Shown here: piece by piece, positions 43,067 through 52,263 of the stretch | How the letters are laid out: every line of letters starts with the position of its first letter | How positions within the stretch are numbered: the first letter of the stretch is position 1 | Assembly: GCA_016714015.1 (NCBI GenBank) | Contig: JADJNZ010000002.1 | Location: 144,750 to 208,749 of the forward strand | Source of the DNA: Gemmatimonadota bacterium | GTDB lineage: Bacteria; Gemmatimonadota; Gemmatimonadetes; Gemmatimonadales; Gemmatimonadaceae | Length of the DNA: 64,000 nucleotides | Direction of reading: 5' to 3' | The notes under the pieces: model-generated | The model's input: only the letters and a program-made list of their open reading frames with translations | Databases searched by the model: none | What the model was told of the DNA's origin: nothing | Position numbers and translations under genes: made by a program

Positions 43067-43974
43067 TGGTGCGCTTCATCGACGCGCATCGCGAGGACTA
43101 CGGAGTCGAGCCGATCTGCGCGGTGCTGCCGATCGCTCCGTCGACCTACTACGAGACGAAGGCGCGCGAACGCGATGTGACGCGCCGCTCGGCACGGACG
43201 CAGCGCGACGCGACGCTGATGCCGGCCATTCAGCGCGTGTGGGAGGCGACCCGGCGACGCTATGGCGCCAAGAAGGTGTGGAAGGAGCTCCTGCGCGAGG
43301 GCATGCGCGTGGCGCGCTGCACGATCGCGCGGCTCTTCAAGGTGATGGGGCTGCGCGGCGTGCTGCGCGGTCGGCGCCGGCGCTGGGCGGTCCTCGCAGA
43401 AGCCCAGGCGCATCGTCCGCAGGATCTCGTGCAACGCAACTTCACGGCGACGCGGCCGAACCAACTCTGGGTCTCGGACTTCACGTACGTCGCGACGTGG
43501 CGCGGCTTCGTGTACGTCGCCTTCGTGATCGACGCCTTCTCGCGGCGTATCGTCGGCTGGCGGGCGACGACCACGCTGCGCACGGATCTCGCGCTCGACG
43601 CGCTGGAGCAGGCGCTCTACGATCGCGAGCTCGACGGCCCGCTGGTGCATCACAGCGATCGCGGCGTGCAGTACCTGGCGATCCGCTACACCGATCGACT
43701 CGTGGAGGCCGGCATCGACTCGAGCGTCGGCAGCCGCGGCGATGCCTACGACAACGCGCTCGCCGAAACGATCAACGGGCTCTACAAGACCGAGGTGATC
43801 CACCATCTCGGGCCATGGAAGGGACTGGAGGACGTCGAGTACGCGACGCTCGAATGGGTCGCGTGGTACAACTCCCAGCGCCTGATGGAACCGATCGGTT
43901 ACCTCCCGCCGGCGGAGTACGAGGAGCAGTATCACCGGGTCCAGGCCGACCACTCGGCCCTGGCACTCAACTAA
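43066..43974 (+). CDS. IS3 transposase OrfB (DDE integrase)
   Basis: 302 aa from the ATG that overlaps the orfA stop (TGATG). The DD(35)E catalytic residues are Asp138 (WVSDFTY), Asp198 (HHSDRGVQY) and Glu234 (NALAETING). Usually made as an OrfAB fusion by -1 frameshift. Full length, with a C-terminal YNSQRLMEPIGYLPPAEYE. Confidence 0.95.
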   Translation: MVRFIDAHREDYGVEPICAVLPIAPSTYYETKARERDVTRRSARTQRDATLMPAIQRVWEATRRRYGAKKVWKELLREGMRVARCTIARLFKVMGLRGVLRGRRRRWAVLAEAQAHRPQDLVQRNFTATRPNQLWVSDFTYVATWRGFVYVAFVIDAFSRRIVGWRATTTLRTDLALDALEQALYDRELDGPLVHHSDRGVQYLAIRYTDRLVEAGIDSSVGSRGDAYDNALAETINGLYKTEVIHHLGPWKGLEDVEYATLEWVAWYNSQRLMEPIGYLPPAEYEEQYHRVQADHSALALN

Positions 43975-44683
43975 CTGAGCCTCCGGAGAACCCGGGGCGA
44001 TTCAGTGTCGCAAAAACGAGAGCCGTAGGACTGAACGCGCGCAGGAGCCCGGCGATTCGCGCATCCGCCCCCGCTGCGCCAACACCGTTCACGCGACCGG
44101 CCGCGGGGACCGCAACGAACGTTAGAAGCGCGAGGCTTCCGAGCCAGCCGCCGGCGCCCACCACGTGCACGAACTGCATTGCAATGGAGAGCATCGGTTG
44201 TGCCGCCGCCGCTGGATGACCAGACCACGGTTGCGTCACGGTGAACGCGAGTACTGCGCCAACGAGTGTCGCCCACCCTGCCGTGGTATTCCTTCGTAGC
44301 CGCGGTGCGACCCAAGTCACCGTCACCGCGCTGGCGAGCGCCACCAACCACGTTCGTCCCCACCCGGCGCGGAACACGAGTGCCGAGAGCGATTCACCGG
44401 AGGGAGCAACATCGATACCGAACACAGCGGCGTGCTGCGCGCCGAGTCTCGCAAACGTGGCGAGCACCGCCAGCAATCCAAGTACGTCGATCCATCGCGG
44501 AAGCGTGGAGTTGACCGCATCTCGCAACTCGCCAGCATCTGGCCCTTTGTAGCGGCGCATCACCACGCACCGCAACGCGAGCGCGCCCAGTAGCAGCACC
44601 GTGCAGCCGGACAGAACCGCCCGGATCGCTACGAAGGCCGCAGACTCGACTCCGAAAACGCTCTCCATGATTGAGCGGTCAGC

Positions 44684-45088
44684 TCAGCGATGCGAGGGTG
44701 GCGACGCAGCGGTGCTTGCGGCGAGGACCTCGAACGTGAACGTGCCACGCACCGGATGGCCGTCATCGCCCGTGACTTGCCACCGAACGGTGTAGCGACC
44801 CGGCGCGAGGGAACCGACAATGCTCGCGGTCACGGTTTTGTCGTCGCCCTGGTCGAACTGAAGCGCTCCCAAGCGGATGGCCATCTCGCCGTGGTGTAAC
44901 GTTACGCGAGTGAGTGCGAGATCGAGAGATTCATTAAACGTGAGCGCAACTTCGCGCGGCGCTTCTGCGGAGCGACTGTCGGCGGCTGGCGTCGACTTGA
45001 GCAGGCGAGGATGGGCGCTCGCGGCGCTCAGCGGGACGGCGAGGGCGAGCACAGCGATGAGGGCAAGCGAGCGAAGGGAATGGTGCAT
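44684..45088 (-). CDS. copC: CopC periplasmic copper-binding protein
   Basis: 134 aa. Signal peptide 1-25 (SAASA), mature start HPRLLKSTPAADS, where the N-terminal His is the usual Cu(II) ligand. The beta-barrel strands VALTFNESLDLALTRVTL and PGRYTVRWQVTGDDGHPVRGTFTFEV follow, with the C-terminal DDGH copper site. Met-rich Cu(I) sites are missing, as in the Cu(II)-only CopC class. A palindromic operator lies 27 nt upstream of the start. Confidence 0.95.
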   Translation of the reverse strand: MHHSLRSLALIAVLALAVPLSAASAHPRLLKSTPAADSRSAEAPREVALTFNESLDLALTRVTLHHGEMAIRLGALQFDQGDDKTVTASIVGSLAPGRYTVRWQVTGDDGHPVRGTFTFEVLAASTAASPPSHR

Positions 45089-45114
45089 CGGGAAGCAGGA
45101 TTGGGTGAAGACGC

Positions 45115-45129
45115 TTTACTCTGTGTAAA
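45115..45129. promoter_or_regulatory. Putative BlaI-type operator upstream of copC
   Basis: TTTACTCTGTGTAAA, a 5-5-5 interrupted palindrome (TTTAC-N5-GTAAA). Identical half-sites recur at 47315 and 47375. The position just upstream of copCD fits repression of that unit. Confidence 0.7.
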
Positions 45130-45192
45130 ATCTTACTACTGGCCGGCCGCGCCGCAAGGGGCACAACCCTTCGTCGCGGTCCGGTGCAGGCA

Positions 45193-46230
45193 TCACGGCG
45201 TTGAGCGACGCGCGGCCTCGTGTGGGCATCCATCGCCCCCAAGCGACCAGCCTCGGCAGAAGAGATGCGTCAGTGGGTTCGCCCCCGGATGATCACAATG
45301 CGCTGGTCCGTGGGCCGTGTGCAGGCCCGGGTCACTCAGAGGATGCAACACCATCACACCGGAACTCCATGCAAGGAGCAATGCCACCGATGCCGCAATG
45401 AGGGAACGCGTGGACGTGTGTGATACCGCCAGTGCATCCTCGCCTGCAAGACGCCGAATGCGGCGCGGCAACAAATCGGCACGCTGAAATCCCACCGTCG
45501 TGGCAACAGGAGTCGATGTGCCCCCACCGAGCTTGAGTACGGCTGAGGCGAGGGGTAGTGCGAGACGCAGCGCCACTTCATCATCAGCGGTGATCTCCAC
45601 CTCGTCCTCCAAATCGGCGGCGACTCTGCGCAGGACGGGAAGCCAAAACAACAGCGAGGCAAGCGAGCGAAGTGCGAAAAGCCGCAGCGGATCGCGTCGC
45701 CGAAGGTGCACGGCTTCGTGAGCGAGTACGGCGGTGAGTTCGTCAGGTGTGAGTCGCTCGCTAAGGTCGGTCGCAACGATGACCCGTGGCCGAATCCACC
45801 CAGTCGTAAAGGCAGGCATCGGGAGTCCACGCACGGCCCACACCTGCCCGACGCGAAGTCCTGCCCCGAGCGCGGCACGTCCCAACACCGAGTCTGGACT
45901 CACGCGCGCTTGAGGAAGGTCGCGCATGACGCGTCCGTGGCGCCACAGCACCCGCCCTCGCTCCAATACAACGAAAGCGATGCCCGCATACAACAGCCAA
46001 TGCGCAAGGTCGTGTACGGGCTCGAGCAATTGGTGCAATGCGACCAAGCACAGCATCGCAAGGTGATGCTGCTCAGCGGAAAGCCACGGTACCACGCCGA
46101 GTACGTGATGTCCGACGACTGGCGTGACGCCGAGAAGCAGCAACGAAACAATGGCGAAGAGCAAGAAGCGTCTGCGTCGCTCCTCCCGGCGTATGACGGG
46201 GGGGCGGATGCCGACGCTGGCCGACGGCAT
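45193..46230 (-). CDS. BlaR1-like M56 membrane metalloprotease
   Basis: 345 aa. N-terminal TM helices (FLLFAIVSLLLLGVTPVV; LLYAGIAFVVLE), a zinc site HEAVH at residues 171-175 followed by RRRDPLRLF, and one more TM near ~285-300. The C-terminus is His/Cys-bearing (HTAHGPAHCDHPG) and could sense metal. M56 proteases of the BlaR1 group cut a BlaI repressor on signal. Here it follows a BlaI gene by 4 nt and precedes copC, so the signal is probably copper (inference). No beta-lactamase is present. Confidence 0.88.
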   Translation of the reverse strand: MPSASVGIRPPVIRREERRRRFLLFAIVSLLLLGVTPVVGHHVLGVVPWLSAEQHHLAMLCLVALHQLLEPVHDLAHWLLYAGIAFVVLERGRVLWRHGRVMRDLPQARVSPDSVLGRAALGAGLRVGQVWAVRGLPMPAFTTGWIRPRVIVATDLSERLTPDELTAVLAHEAVHLRRRDPLRLFALRSLASLLFWLPVLRRVAADLEDEVEITADDEVALRLALPLASAVLKLGGGTSTPVATTVGFQRADLLPRRIRRLAGEDALAVSHTSTRSLIAASVALLLAWSSGVMVLHPLSDPGLHTAHGPAHCDHPGANPLTHLFCRGWSLGGDGCPHEAARRSTP

Positions 46231-46234
46231 CGCG

Positions 46235-46699
46235 CTAGCCGTCCTGCTCGCGCAACTTGCGACGAATCAGGCGTGCGAGTTCAGCGAGCTGCTCAGGATC
46301 GCGTTCGGCGAGCACGTCGACGATCGACGCCGTCACCGCTTCGGCACCGAGCGAGAGAATCCCCTCCACCGCTCGGCGCGACGCTTGTGAGACGAACTCC
46401 GACTCGTCTACGCGCGCCGTGAAATGCAGCAACCCATCCACGCGACCGCGCGAAAGAAATCCCTTGCGCACGAGGCGATTGAGCACCGTGGTACTCGTCA
46501 GGGGAGAAACAGGATGCTCAGCTCGGAGACGGTCGTGAATGTCTCGCGCACTCAGTGGCCGCGCGGCGTCCCAGCACAGTCGCATCAGTCGGGCTTCAAG
46601 CTCACCTAAGACGGTGCCGACCCCGCTCCCGGAGAGATTCATCGTCTCGGGGAGCCGGGGTGACTTTGGTGAAAGGATGCGACGCTTGCGAGGTGACAT
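46235..46699 (-). CDS. BlaI/MecI/CopY-family repressor
   Basis: 154 aa. The winged HTH is LGELEARLMRLCWDAARPLSARDIHDRL...VSPLTSTTVLNRLVRKGFLSR, then the wing GLLHFTARVDESEFVSQ and a C-terminal dimerisation helix. It lacks a CopY-style Cys hook, so release probably depends on cleavage by the M56 partner. A weak operator-like sequence (CATACTCTGAGTTTA, 46697-46711) overlaps its start. An internal ATG at about residue 20 is an alternative start. Confidence 0.9.
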   Translation of the reverse strand: MSPRKRRILSPKSPRLPETMNLSGSGVGTVLGELEARLMRLCWDAARPLSARDIHDRLRAEHPVSPLTSTTVLNRLVRKGFLSRGRVDGLLHFTARVDESEFVSQASRRAVEGILSLGAEAVTASIVDVLAERDPEQLAELARLIRRKLREQDG

Positions 46700-46745
46700 A
46701 CTCTGAGTTTAGGTCCGTGAAGGTCGGCGCGCCAACTGCGGTGAC

Positions 46746-47261
46746 TCAGGGCATCGGCGGATCACTGGGTCGGCGGGCACGGCTCGCCGTGTGCGTCAGG
46801 CGCACGACCCATCGCGCGCCACGGCGCTCAAGAATCGCGGTGCCGCGTCCCACGACGTCAGCCTTTCCGGTGGGTAGGTCGGCGCTGAGCGCGTAGCGGA
46901 ACGTGGCCCACGCAAGAGTGCCAGACACGCGCGCTTCGATCTCAAAAGGCCGATACCGGAAGTTGCTGAATTCCTTTAGTTCCGGCGCGAGGTGATTGTC
47001 GCGATAGTCCGTCCACCCGCGGTTGATGCCGGATCCCTCAATGACGAGAAGACTGTCTCCTGCGTAGATCGAGTCGAGTGCCGCCAGGTCGCCGCGCTCC
47101 GCGGCAGCGAAGAGCGCCTGGATGGCCTGAATCACGGACGCGACCTCTGCATTCGGCGACGCTTGGTGGCCTGCGTGAGCGTGGTCCTGGGCGGTGGCGC
47201 GGCCTGCGAGTGCGACGGTCAGTACGACGGCAACGGCGAGGCGGCGAACGATGCCAGACAT
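46746..47261 (-). CDS. Secreted SnoaL/NTF2-like protein (DUF4440 type)
   Basis: 171 aa. Signal peptide to ~25 (GRATAQ), then a short His-rich stretch (DHAHAGHQ). An NTF2-like domain follows (VIQAIQALFAAAERGDLAALDSIYAGDSLLVI...FRYALSADLPTGKADVVGRGTAILERRGARWVVRLTHTA). Genes of this kind often accompany copper oxidases, but no activity can be assigned. Divergent from copA with two operators between. Confidence 0.85.
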   Translation of the reverse strand: MSGIVRRLAVAVVLTVALAGRATAQDHAHAGHQASPNAEVASVIQAIQALFAAAERGDLAALDSIYAGDSLLVIEGSGINRGWTDYRDNHLAPELKEFSNFRYRPFEIEARVSGTLAWATFRYALSADLPTGKADVVGRGTAILERRGARWVVRLTHTASRARRPSDPPMP

Positions 47262-47314
47262 TGGGCGAGAGAATGTGGAGGGAAGCGGCAGGAACGACGA
47301 GGCTGTCCCTAGAG

Positions 47315-47329
47315 TTTACTCCGTGTAAA
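47315..47329. promoter_or_regulatory. Putative BlaI-type operator 1 in copA divergent region
   Basis: TTTACTCCGTGTAAA, extended to a 17-bp palindrome by flanking G and C. TACAAT at 47331-47336 could be the -10 of a rightward promoter overlapped by this operator. Confidence 0.75.
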
Positions 47330-47374
47330 CTACAATCGGCAAGTGCCGAGCGATGCAGGCAGGCGCGCAAGGGC

Positions 47375-47389
47375 TTTACAGAACGTAAA
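47375..47389. promoter_or_regulatory. Putative BlaI-type operator 2 in copA divergent region
   Basis: TTTACAGAACGTAAA, same TTTAC-N5-GTAAA form, 60 bp (centre to centre) from operator 1 and upstream of the copA start. Confidence 0.7.
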
Positions 47390-47465
47390 ACGCGCACCTA
47401 GCTTTCCGTTAGGCGCCCTGCCATGCGTCGATGGCCCATTCTTCCGTGTCAAGCGAACTTTGCCC

Positions 47466-49340
47466 GTGACTCAACCGCGTCAAAACTTCCACGTCTCGCG
47501 CCGGAGCTTCCTCGAGGCTGGTGCACTCCTCGGCGCTGCGGCTGCGCTACCCGAACCGCTCCGCGCGGGCGTTGCCACAGCACGTTCTCTGGACCCCGGT
47601 CTACCCGCGCTTGCTCCTGCGCCAGGCGGCGTGCGCGAGTACGACCTCACTATCGCCGAGACCATTGTACGACTCGATGGGCGGAACGCCCGCGCGACGA
47701 CGATCAATGGGACCGTGCCCGGGCCCGTGCTGCGATTCCGTGAGGGCGAACAAGCTGTCATCAGGGTGCGGAACACGCTGTCGGAAGACACATCAGTTCA
47801 CTGGCACGGCATCATCTTGCCGCCCGACATGGATGGCGTGCCGGGCTTGAGCTTTCCGGGCATTCGACCCGGCGAGACCTTCGAGTACCGATTCGCGGTG
47901 AAGCAGGCTGGCACCTATTGGTATCACAGCCACTCTGGGTTGCAAGAGCAGCTTGGCCACTATGGCGCATTGATCATTGAGCCGACCGAGCGCAGCGGCC
48001 CGGCTTATGACCGCGAGCACGTACTGGTGCTGTCCGACTGGACCTTCGAGAACCCGTATCGCGTCCTCTCGCGACTCAAGAAGCAGCCGGACGCGTACAA
48101 CTATCAGCGCCGGACGGTGGCCGACTTCTTCCGCGACGTCGCGCGCGACGGATTCTCGGCCACCATCAGCGATCGTTGGATGTGGGCCGGAATGCGAATG
48201 AATCCGACGGACATCGCGGACGTCACAGGCGCGACGTACAGCTACCTGCTGAACGGGCGCACCGCCGAGGAGCCTTGGACGGCGCAGTTCGCGCCGGGAG
48301 AACGCGTTCTGCTTCGCGTGATCAACGCGGCGGCGGGTTCGTACTTCGATGTACGCGTACCGGGCCTACCGATGACCGTCGTGCAAGTGAGCGGGCAGCC
48401 AGTGGAGCCCGTGGAGACTGAGGAGTTCCGCATCGCGATTGCAGAGACGTACGATGTGATTGTGCAGCTCCCCGACGACCGGGCCTACGCCGTGTACTCC
48501 GAGGCGATGGATCGCAGCGGCTTCACCGCGGCGACGTTGGCGTCTCGCGCCGGAGGGCTCGCCAGCCTTCCGCCGCGTCGGCGCCGGCCGCTGCTCACGA
48601 TGGCCGATATGGGGATGGATCACTCCGCGATGGGCGGGATGGACGGAATGGACCACGCCCAATTGGAACACGAGATGCCGCCCCGCGCTCCGTCGACAAC
48701 TGCAGCCGATGACGAGCACGCGGGGCACGATATGTCGGAGATGGGCGATTCCGCAGCGTTGCGAGCACCTGGGACGCTACCACCGGAGACGCCGCACGGC
48801 ACCGACACGCACGGCAACGGCAACGCGATGGTCCCGATGAGCACGAAGAGTCGACTCGGCGAGCCGGGTGCGGGCCTGGGCGAGGATGGCCGTCGCGTGT
48901 TGCTGTACTCGCAGCTGCGATCCGCGGCTCCCTACGCGGAGTTTCGCGCGCCGACGCGGGAGATCGAGATTCATCTCACGGGCAATATGGAGCGTTTCAC
49001 GTGGGCCATCGACGGTGTGCCCTATGATGAAGCGGAGCCCATCGAGTTCGCCTACGGCGAGCGGATTCGCTTGATGATGGTGAACGACACGATGATGAAC
49101 CACCCGATGCACTTGCACGGGATGTGGATGGAGTTGGAAAACGGACAGGGCGACCGTAGCCCGCGGATCCATACCATCAACGTGAAGCCGGCGGAGCGCG
49201 TGTCGCTGTTGGTCACGGCGGACGCCCCAGGGCGATGGGCGTTTCATTGCCACGTGCTCTACCATATGGAGGTCGGAATGTTTCGTGAAGTGCGCGTGAG
49301 TGCGCCGACCGGCCACGAGGGGCATCACGATGCGGAATGA
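47466..49340 (+). CDS. copA: CopA-type multicopper oxidase
   Basis: 624 aa from GTG 47466; a Tat-like motif SRRSFLEAGALLG follows. Copper ligand motifs are HWHG (112-115), YHSHSG (154-156 region), HPMHLHG (546-) and FHCHVLYHMEVGM (H594, C595, H596), so T1 and T2/T3 centres are complete. A Met/His-rich loop (MADMGMDHSAMGGMDGMDH, residues ~379-397) is the mark of copper-resistance CopA/PcoA, which oxidises periplasmic Cu(I). The frame is open upstream; a TTG at 47460 is an alternative start. copB overlaps its end by 11 nt. Confidence 0.93.
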   Translation: MTQPRQNFHVSRRSFLEAGALLGAAAALPEPLRAGVATARSLDPGLPALAPAPGGVREYDLTIAETIVRLDGRNARATTINGTVPGPVLRFREGEQAVIRVRNTLSEDTSVHWHGIILPPDMDGVPGLSFPGIRPGETFEYRFAVKQAGTYWYHSHSGLQEQLGHYGALIIEPTERSGPAYDREHVLVLSDWTFENPYRVLSRLKKQPDAYNYQRRTVADFFRDVARDGFSATISDRWMWAGMRMNPTDIADVTGATYSYLLNGRTAEEPWTAQFAPGERVLLRVINAAAGSYFDVRVPGLPMTVVQVSGQPVEPVETEEFRIAIAETYDVIVQLPDDRAYAVYSEAMDRSGFTAATLASRAGGLASLPPRRRRPLLTMADMGMDHSAMGGMDGMDHAQLEHEMPPRAPSTTAADDEHAGHDMSEMGDSAALRAPGTLPPETPHGTDTHGNGNAMVPMSTKSRLGEPGAGLGEDGRRVLLYSQLRSAAPYAEFRAPTREIEIHLTGNMERFTWAIDGVPYDEAEPIEFAYGERIRLMMVNDTMMNHPMHLHGMWMELENGQGDRSPRIHTINVKPAERVSLLVTADAPGRWAFHCHVLYHMEVGMFREVRVSAPTGHEGHHDAE

Positions 49341-50109
49341 GTGGCAGAGACGATGGGTAGCGTTCCTGTTGTCGGCACTCAGTGTGGCGCTCGCGGCCCC
49401 ACTCGAGCATCTGCACGCTCAGGCGCGTGATAGCGTACCGCACGCTGCGCCGCACGGAATGGGATGGGCGCGCGAGACATTCGTGCTGACGGAAGTGCTC
49501 GAGTACGACGCGGCTGGTGCTGGTCGTCCGGTACTCTTCGATGTGCTCGCGTGGACGGGGGGAGCGAGCCGCCGCCTGTGGTTCAAGGCCGACGGTAGCG
49601 CCGCGACGACGGCGCGCGCCACGCACGGTGAGTACCAACTGCTCTATGGCCGGATGCTCTCGCCGTGGTGGGACCTGCAGTTGGGCGCCCGCGCCGACTT
49701 GCGCACGGCAGAGGGTGCGAACGCGTCGCGCGCTGGTGCGGTGTTGGGATTGCAGGGCTTAGCTCCAGGCTGGTTCGAGCTCGAGCCGTCGCTGTTCGTC
49801 ACGACGGATGGCAATCTCTCGTTCGACCTCACCGCCTCGTACGACCTCTTCCTGACGCAACGTTTGGTTCTGCAGCCGCGCATTGAGTCCACCGTGGCAC
49901 TCAAAGACGACGACGCGTTCGGTGTGGGGCGCGGATTGAGCAATACGTCCTTCGGGTTGCGTACACGGTTTGAGATCCGGCGTGAGTTTGCGCCGTATGT
50001 GGGCGTGGTGTGGGAGCGCGGCTATGGTCGCGCCGCGGAGTTGGCACGGCTCGCGGGAGAACCCGCGGGAGAAACACTCATCGTCGCGGGGCTGCGGGTG
50101 TGGAGATAA
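49330..50109 (+). CDS. copB: CopB outer-membrane copper resistance protein
   Basis: 259 aa. Signal peptide ~1-31, then the PcoB/CopB beta-barrel: EVLEYDAAGAGRPVLFDVLAWTG, LLYGRMLSPWWDLQLGARADLR, GLAPGWFELEPSLFVTTDG, and a final barrel strand LIVAGLRVWR. The Met/His-rich N-terminal linker of longer homologues is reduced here to DSVPHAAPHGMG. ATG at 49330 overlaps the copA stop, so the two are coupled. CopB holds copper at the outer membrane together with CopA. Confidence 0.93.
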   Translation: MRNEWQRRWVAFLLSALSVALAAPLEHLHAQARDSVPHAAPHGMGWARETFVLTEVLEYDAAGAGRPVLFDVLAWTGGASRRLWFKADGSAATTARATHGEYQLLYGRMLSPWWDLQLGARADLRTAEGANASRAGAVLGLQGLAPGWFELEPSLFVTTDGNLSFDLTASYDLFLTQRLVLQPRIESTVALKDDDAFGVGRGLSNTSFGLRTRFEIRREFAPYVGVVWERGYGRAAELARLAGEPAGETLIVAGLRVWR

Positions 50110-50140
50110 GGCGGCTCCGCGCCTAGCGCGGGGAGAGTCT

Positions 50141-52231
50141 GTGGAGCACGATCACGGCGGACATGGCGGGCACGGCGAACTCCCGTCGCGGGAGCCACGC
50201 GAGTCGCAGAAGAGGACCGCGGCGCTTGCGCTGCCAACTCAGAAAGGCAATCACGAGGCCCACGACAAGCACGCAGGACACTCCCCGGAGATGTTCCGCG
50301 ACCGCTTCTGGTGGGCCGCGCTACTATCGATCCCCGTCGTTATCTGGTCGCCGCACGTGCAGATGCTGTTGGGGTACAATGCGCCCTCGGTACCCCTCGC
50401 TCGTTTCATCGGGCCAGTGCTTGGTTCGCTGATCTTCGGATTTGGCGGGTGGGTATTCTTGCGAGCTGCTTCAGCCGAGCTCACCGCGCGGCTTCCGGGC
50501 ATGATGACGCTCATCTCTCTCGCGATTACAGTCGCATTTGTGTTCTCGTGGAGCGTCGAGATTGGGCTCGTCCGCGCTGACCCGCTGTGGTGGGAACTCG
50601 CGACCTTGGTTTCCATCATGCTGTTCGGGCACTGGATCGAGATGCGGTCCATCAACCAAGCTAAGGGTGCGCTACGTGAGTTAGCGAAGCTGCTCCCAGA
50701 TACCGCCACCCGACTCACTGCCAGCGGGCAGGAGATGGTGCAAGTCGCGGAGCTGCGCGATGGCGATCGTGTGCTGATTCGGCCGGGAGAACGCGTCCCC
50801 GCCGACGGTACGCTGCAGCGCGGCCAATCTGCCGTGGATGAGTCAGTACTGACAGGAGAGTCGCGGCCCGTGAAGAAGGGCCCCGGTGATCAGCTGATCG
50901 CTGCGAGCATCAATGGCGAAGCCGCGCTCGAGATGCTGGTCACGGGCACCGGTGATGGTACCAAGCTGTCGGCGATGATGCGTCTCGTGGCCCAGGCGCA
51001 GGAGTCGAAGTCACAGGTCCAGCATCTGGCTGACCGCGCGGCGCGATTGTTGACATACGTCGCCATCGTGTCGGCAGCAATCACGCTCACCGTGTGGTGG
51101 TTGATCGGTGCAGGGGCGGAGGTGGCCATCGTCCGCGCCGTCACGGTGCTGGTCATCGCTTGCCCGCACGCACTTGGCCTGGCGGTACCGCTCGTCGTTT
51201 CCATCTCCACGGCGCGAGGAGCGCGCAACGGCTTGCTCGTGCGCGACCGGCGCGGCCTCGAGGAGGCGCGTCGAGTGGATCGGGTGGTGTTTGACAAGAC
51301 AGGTACGCTCACGCTTGGCGAGTTCCGTGTGGTACAGCTCGAAGCCGTGGAGGGCGTCACGCACGACGAGGCCCTACGCATCGCGGCGGCCGTCGAGTCA
51401 CAGTCGGAGCATCCAATCGCACGCGGCATCGTGCGGTCTGCTACCGATGCGAAGCTCACACTTCCGGACGTTGTCGATGCACGTGCGCATCCCGGCCGCG
51501 GCATCTCGGCCCATGTTGCCGGTACTGAGTACTGGCTCGGCGGGCCGGCGCTTCTCAGTGAACGCGGGGCGACGGTGCCGCAGGCGCTCGCAGCACTCGC
51601 GCAGCGTGCAGCAGCGGCGGGCCAAGCCAGTATCCATCTGCTGCGCGAGCACGAGGTCATCGCCGTGTTGGCGGTAGCCGACGCTATTCGGCCAGAAAGC
51701 CGAGAGGCCATCGCATCGCTGCGCGCGCTCGGCGTGCAGATGACGATGTTGACGGGCGACGCGCGCGAAGTCGCAGCGGCGGTAGGCAAGGAGCTTGGAA
51801 TCGAAGACGTGCGCGCTCAGGTGTTGCCCGAAGACAAGGCGAGACACGTCTCGGAGCTACAGCGCGGCGGACAGCGGGTGGCGATGGTCGGGGACGGCGT
51901 CAACGATGCCCCTGCGCTAGCAACGGCGGACGTGGGTATCGCCATTGGCGCGGGAACGGATGTGGCCGTCGAAGCCGGGCACATTGTGCTCGTGCGCTCT
52001 GACCCGCGCGACATTCCGCGCATCATCACGCTGTCACGCGCCACCTACCGAAAGATGATTCAGAATCTCTGGTGGGCCGCCGGCTACAACATTGTCGCGA
52101 TCCCGCTCGCCGCGGGGGTGTTGGCCCCATGGGGGATCGTGCTCTCGCCAGCCCTCGGGGCGGTGTTGATGTCGGCAAGCACGGTGGTGGTGGCGCTGAA
52201 TGCACAACTGCTCAAGCGCGTCAGGCTGTAG
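50141..52231 (+). CDS. Copper-exporting P1B-type ATPase (CPH class)
   Basis: 696 aa. The His-rich N-terminus (VEHDHGGHGGHG) replaces the usual HMA domain. Membrane motif CPH at 341-343 marks the P1B-3/CopB class, associated with Cu(I)/Cu(II) export. Other motifs: TGES, DKTGT with Asp385, a SEHPIARGI HP dipeptide, MLTGD and GDGVNDAPAL. Start GTG at 50141, 31 nt after copB. It completes the cytosolic export arm of this system. Confidence 0.93.
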   Translation: MEHDHGGHGGHGELPSREPRESQKRTAALALPTQKGNHEAHDKHAGHSPEMFRDRFWWAALLSIPVVIWSPHVQMLLGYNAPSVPLARFIGPVLGSLIFGFGGWVFLRAASAELTARLPGMMTLISLAITVAFVFSWSVEIGLVRADPLWWELATLVSIMLFGHWIEMRSINQAKGALRELAKLLPDTATRLTASGQEMVQVAELRDGDRVLIRPGERVPADGTLQRGQSAVDESVLTGESRPVKKGPGDQLIAASINGEAALEMLVTGTGDGTKLSAMMRLVAQAQESKSQVQHLADRAARLLTYVAIVSAAITLTVWWLIGAGAEVAIVRAVTVLVIACPHALGLAVPLVVSISTARGARNGLLVRDRRGLEEARRVDRVVFDKTGTLTLGEFRVVQLEAVEGVTHDEALRIAAAVESQSEHPIARGIVRSATDAKLTLPDVVDARAHPGRGISAHVAGTEYWLGGPALLSERGATVPQALAALAQRAAAAGQASIHLLREHEVIAVLAVADAIRPESREAIASLRALGVQMTMLTGDAREVAAAVGKELGIEDVRAQVLPEDKARHVSELQRGGQRVAMVGDGVNDAPALATADVGIAIGAGTDVAVEAGHIVLVRSDPRDIPRIITLSRATYRKMIQNLWWAAGYNIVAIPLAAGVLAPWGIVLSPALGAVLMSASTVVVALNAQLLKRVRL

Positions 52232-52263
52232 CGCGGATCGGCGAGCGGCACGATCGTCAGGAT

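Larger units (their letters stand above)
42696..44004 (+). mobile_element. Complete IS3-family insertion sequence
   Basis: 1309 bp. Imperfect terminal inverted repeats both begin TGAATCGCCCCGGG and end CCGGAGGCTC (left from 42696, right ending at 44004). It is flanked by a 4-bp direct repeat GTGT (42692-42695 and 44005-44008). It carries two overlapping frames, orfA and orfB. All parts are intact, so it may still move. Confidence 0.95.
42414..44668 (-). pseudogene. copD: copD, copper resistance membrane protein, split by an IS3 element
   Basis: The N-terminal part (44668-44005) has about seven hydrophobic helices and the CopD pattern (FVHVVGAGGWLGSLALLTFV). The C-terminal part (42695-42414) continues GVASLWQSVYGRTLALKLALLAIV and YNWRRVLP. 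An IS element separates them. Removing the 1309-bp element and one 4-bp duplicate leaves 942 nt, exactly 313 codons plus stop, in one frame that joins as ..VFATLLALTGLATAW... So the gene was intact until the insertion. CopD works with CopC in copper transport across the inner membrane. It lies 15 nt after copC. Confidence 0.93.

Noticed and set aside
45193..46699. Beta-lactam resistance regulator pair
   Set aside because: BlaI/M56 are present, but there is no beta-lactamase or penicillin-binding sensor domain. The genes are embedded in copper functions with matching operators.
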